Shown here: piece after piece, positions 60,983-64,000 of the stretch | Layout: every line of letters starts with the position of its first letter | How positions within the stretch are numbered: position 1 is the stretch's first letter | From: Marsupella aquatica | Lineage: Eukaryota; Marchantiophyta | Direction of reading: 5' to 3' | DNA: 64,000 nucleotides | NCBI GenBank assembly: GCA_973895155.1 | Contig: OZ316897.1 | Span: 11,718,001 to 11,782,000, forward strand | Translations under genes and position numbers: made by a program | The notes under the pieces: model-generated | What the model saw: the letters and a program-made list of their open reading frames with translations, nothing else | Told to the model about the DNA's origin: nothing | The model's database searches: none

Positions 60983-61629
60983 ATGGGAGAGTGGACCTGC
61001 TTGTCAGATGTGGAGCATAGTAGGGCTAAGGGCGAGTGCATGACATTTTCTCCCTCTATAGTCTGGATAGCTAATTTTGTAGCTCCGAACCCTTGTCCAC
61101 GCAAATTTGTATACACTGGCTGCCCCCATAGATATCCTGGAGGTCGTCGTTGTGGTAAATCCCAGGAATTTGGGCCTCGTTGTCAACATTCCTTGCCAGG
61201 CGAGCTGCGATTTTGCTTCCAGGTAATCTGTTTCGAAGCTTGCCATGGAGGATCACCTCCCCTCCATGTTAATCTATGGGATTCAGCCAGCACACTCTTA
61301 GGGAGCACAGCTCCTGAGTTCCACTTTGTCCCTGAAGGGGAGCAGGTAGCATATGTAGCAAGCATCATGGAAAGCACTGTCCTCGGGTGAGAATTGACCT
61401 CCAAACCTTGACTGGTGATGTTTCTACTAATCATCTGTCATTCTTTGATCTGAGTCACATTCCAATCCCATCAACATTGAGGGGATTGAGAACTCATATT
61501 CAAGTAGGATCACCCAGGACACCCAGCACACCCAGTAAACAAAAGAAATACAGTACCAGTGTGAAGAAGCAACTTATCGATGATATCTGCAAGGCCATTA
61601 AATCAACTTCTTTAGGTGATAGCAATTGA
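60983..61629 (+). pseudogene. RPA70/OB-fold-like single-strand DNA-binding protein fragment, frameshifted
   Basis: After a splice acceptor (TTTGTTACAG, 60962-60971) the frame to 61390 reads MGEWTCLSDVEHSRAKGECM, then a cysteine-containing segment (YTGCPHRYPGGRRCGKS, FGPRCQHS), then LHVNLWDSASTLLGSTAPEF. This order resembles the zinc-ribbon OB-fold of the large RPA subunit (DBD-C), where a short zinc module precedes a strand with W/F-D and a leucine-gly turn. Near 61,387 the reading shifts into a second frame (HIPIPSTLRGLRTHIQVGSP, ending TCLGDSN-like at 61629). A frameshift or an unusual short intron would explain this. The domain call rests on pattern only. The location next to a transposase suggests transposon cargo, but a decayed host gene is possible. 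Confidence 0.42.
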
Positions 61630-62142
61630 TTGTTAGGTGGAATTAGAGCAGTGCACAGTACCAGGTTTAGAGCATTGTTTCTATGTTGTGATAAATCATC
61701 ACCCTTTGATTGAAGCTGATGATGGTATTTTTTATTGTAACCAATTTAGTGATTAAATTTTGGTTCTGTGAAGACACAAAATCTGTGCAATGAGACCTGA
61801 GTCGAGAGCACATCTGTGCCTTGTGAATTTGTCAATTGTGTACAAACTTGTTTCTATTCCATTAAATTGTGTGTTGTGCATATGAATCATTTCTGTAATT
61901 TGTTACCCCATTCGTTACAGATACAAGATTGCTCACAATGCCCAAGGTCTTCAATCGATAGCAATGCTTGAAATGGGTTTGGGAGCAACTGTATTTGGGC
62001 ATTCTCAATGAAAGTTCCAGTGATGAAGACAACTTAATGTCCAGCAGTTCCGAAGGCTCTAAGTCAAGTACCAGTTCACCAGTGCTTTCTGTCTGAAGAT
62101 GCAAGCACTGACTTGGAGTTGGATTCTTCTAGCGACTCATAA
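61630..62142 (+). other. Decayed N-terminal region of the transposase gene
   Basis: AT-rich at first. From about 61,920 (after GTTACAG) there are Ser/Asp/Glu-rich frames (ESSSDEDNLMSSSSEGSKS and EDASTDLELDSSSDS) in two registers, closed by a TAA at 62140-62142 that is in frame with the transposase. Acidic Ser-rich N-termini are common in Harbinger proteins, so this is probably the broken start of the next gene. Confidence 0.5.
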
Positions 62143-63334
62143 GCAGGGGTCATTGAACCCACTGATGTTCATGCTCCACCTACAAACTGGATAGAGTTGC
62201 ATGCAATGCTAGAGAGCCAAAGATTCTTTGCTGATAGGTCTAAAAGAACCCAATCTAAACAGTTTGCTGATTTGTTTTTCAAGCATGAGTTGCCACCTGT
62301 TCTATTTAGGCAGATGTGTAGGATGGACAAGGAGGCATTCTTTAACCTAGTCAACTTGATAGAAATGCATCCTGTGTTTAGTAACAACTCTTTCCATGAC
62401 CAGGCACCTGTTTCGCTGCAATTGGCCACTTGCTTGGACCGATTGGGGCATAATGGCAATGGATTTTGTTTGAGGCGAACACTTCTGGTCTGGGGAATTA
62501 GTGTCGGGTCATGTTGCAACTATTCCAGCAAAGTTGTTACTGCCCTCGAGTCTACTTTATCTGAATATGTGTCATGGCCAGCCAAGCAAGAATGGATGCC
62601 AATTTCAAGAGAATTTGTAAAGAAGGGATTCCCAAATTGTGTTGGGTTGATTGATGGTGAATTTACTTTGACTGTAAATCAAGGTACTCCATCAACACAC
62701 AAATTGTATGTGATCACAAGAGGAAGATCCTCTTTGTTTACTCTGGTGAGTGTTTCAAGAACCTGCATTCGTTTTTTGACTGGAATGTGAATTTAATGAG
62801 CGATTTCTCATGGGATGTCTGTTTGTTGTGTTCAGGGATGCCTGGTTCGTGCCAGGATATAACTTGCTTGAAAAGATCAAAGCTTTGGGATGAAACTCAT
62901 TCAAACTCAAACTTTGACAGAGGGCAATACATCCTTGGTGACTCAGGTTATGTTAATGCTCCACATATGGTGGTGTCCTATAAGAATACATATAATCAAA
63001 GAGACAAGGAACAGTCAACACTTGTGTGGCAAAAACTAGATATGTGAATGAGCATTGCATAGGTGTGTTGAAATCACGGTGGTTCTCCTTGAAGAAGATT
63101 TGTACTCAGCTGAATGAGAATAAAGATAATGTTTGGAAGTGTCGTTGGATCAGGGCCTGTTGTCTGCTGCACAACTTTGTGTTATCTCAAAGTGATGTAT
63201 GGACACTGGCTGATCAGGAAGGTACTCCGCTTGAAGCACAAGATCAAGATGAGGCAGGCAGACGGAACATTCAAGCCACCATAGCACGCAACCAGGCATC
63301 AGGAATGCAGGGAGGACATTGCAGAGGAGAGTAA
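62143..63334 (+). pseudogene. PIF/Harbinger nuclease (DDE superfamily) transposase, broken
   Basis: Harbinger-type transposase that cuts and joins DNA at TIRs. The frame from 62143 (TNWIELHAMLESQRFF) has a helix-turn-helix region (FRQMCRMDKEAFFNLVNLIE), then VGLIDGEFTLTV with the first catalytic Asp. After a break near 62,742-62,835 comes GMPGSCQDITCLKRSKLWDE and GQYILGDSGYV with the second Asp. After a further shift near 63,025 comes AKTRYVNEHCIGVLKSRWFS with the catalytic Glu. The order and spacing match the DDE_Tnp_4 family. The first break could be an intron (GTGAGTG to TTCAG), but the phases do not fit cleanly. The second break is a true frameshift. An in-frame TAA precedes the conserved part. 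No active enzyme is expected. Confidence 0.87.
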
Positions 63335-63607
63335 TGCAACATACATTGGCATTCAATCATGCACCTGGAGGCTGCCTAGACGAAGACTTAGAGTAGATAC
63401 AAGGGGATAACTCACAGGATAGTTAAATGATAGAAGTAGATACAAGGGGATCATGCAATTTTGCATCACACTGGAAATCATGTAAATTCTTCTTTGAAAT
63501 AGAAAAGTTGAATGATAATGTCAATTACAATCAATGGAAGTTGTCATTTGCATGATGCCTTGAGGTACCAAAATTTCACTAGGCAAATGAGGCTGAAGCA
63601 CAAGAAA
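63335..63607. other. Short spacer between convergent ORFs
   Basis: No gene. It contains a small direct repeat (AGTAGATACAAGGGGAT at about 63,391 and 63,435). It is the shared 3' region of the transposase and the minus-strand coiled-coil ORF. Confidence 0.5.
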
Positions 63608-64000
63608 CTAAGGGGTAAAATGCATGTCTGCACCTAAACCAAACTCGTCAGTGAACACTGCATCTGCTTCAGGGGCAACTGCAGGAGGTGGAACATCAGC
63701 CTGCACTAACTTCATCAATCTGCTAATCTCTTCCTTTGATTTCTGGCTACGGACAAGCTCAGTAAGCAATGAAGTCTTCTTCAGGCTCATACTTGCCATC
63801 ATCAGGTTGTGTTGTTGCTCAAGGCGTTGTCGTTTTTCAGCTTTGGCTGCCTGAAATTCCTAGGCCTCTACCTTCATTATGTGCGACCTCTCTTGACGAT
63901 CCTTCTTGGATTGATCAATCCTGGCAAGGTTGCAATCCAACATTTCAGCCTGTTTCCACTTCTCTTTTCTCCCAATGAGCTCTCTCTTGAGATCCGATTT
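63608..64000 (-). pseudogene. C-terminal end of a charged coiled-coil ORF, truncated by window edge
   Basis: Read from the right edge, the frame is rich in Lys/Glu/Arg (KSDLKRELIGRKEKWKQ, ARIDQSKKDRQERSHIMKVE), meets a TAG, then continues in frame as EFQAAKAEKRQRLEQQHNLM, MSLKKTSLLTELVRSQKSKE and ends DMHFTP at 63608. A charged helical C-terminus after a DNA-binding domain is the build of the Myb/SANT-like partner protein of plant Harbinger elements, and its position convergent to the transposase fits. The DNA-binding part would lie outside the window, so this identity is inference. The internal TAG suggests decay. Confidence 0.4.

Noticed and set aside
1-64000. CRISPR arrays, operons, bacterial promoters
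   Set aside because: The window is intron-rich eukaryotic DNA. The tandem repeats seen lack the spacer structure of CRISPR arrays.

Overview
The window is nuclear DNA of a land plant. Every protein-coding gene is broken by short GT-AG introns of roughly 60 to 800 bp, and the recognisable families are plant-type: a vacuolar ATPase subunit a, a prolyl 4-hydroxylase with a C-terminal ShK-like domain, a plant receptor-like kinase, Ty1/copia and Ty3/gypsy elements, and a PIF/Harbinger transposase. The third long gene, on the minus strand, is a CFAP57/WDR65-type axonemal protein. Flowering plants and conifers have no motile cilia and lack this family, so the source is most likely a seed-free plant with swimming sperm (bryophyte, lycophyte or fern) or a cycad/Ginkgo-type gymnosperm. 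I cannot name the species from sequence alone.

Layout. 1-2460: gene-free DNA with a 41-bp foldback, then the promoter and 5' leader of the first gene. 2461-9258 (+): complete 18-exon V-ATPase subunit a gene (815 aa). 9862-about 23.2 kb (-), convergent with it: CFAP57, at least 20 exons, with a WD40 half, a coiled-coil half and an unusual 705-residue Ser/Pro/Arg-rich tail in one exon. 23.2-28.2 kb: gene-poor, with simple and tandem repeats. 28189-30820 (-): complete 7-exon prolyl 4-hydroxylase. 31.9-35.3 kb: tandem and dispersed repeats. 35390-48164: a retrotransposon nest. An older copia element (A, minus strand, LTRs roughly 5 percent diverged) contains a younger copia element (B, minus, LTRs roughly 3 percent diverged), which in turn holds a gypsy fragment. 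A copia gag piece in the opposite orientation sits at the A/B junction. Element A is bounded by an identical 60-bp direct repeat instead of the usual 5-bp target duplication. 48.2-54.3 kb: gene-poor, several local duplications. 54309-57510 (-): a 7-exon transmembrane receptor-like kinase. 57.5-60.5 kb: no convincing gene. 60537-64000: a DNA-transposon neighbourhood with a 303-bp foldback element, a frameshifted RPA/OB-fold-like gene, a decayed Harbinger nuclease and, convergent to it, the end of a coiled-coil ORF that runs off the window.

The cellular genes are unrelated housekeeping or lineage genes and do not form a pathway. The parts most worth a second look are the dense R-R-x-S/T array in the CFAP57 tail, the 60-bp repeat around retrotransposon A, a cluster of twelve GTAC sites in A's leader region, and the Harbinger/RPA-like/foldback cluster at the right end. 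Exon coordinates come from reading splice sites and checking phase by hand; no RNA evidence or database search was available.
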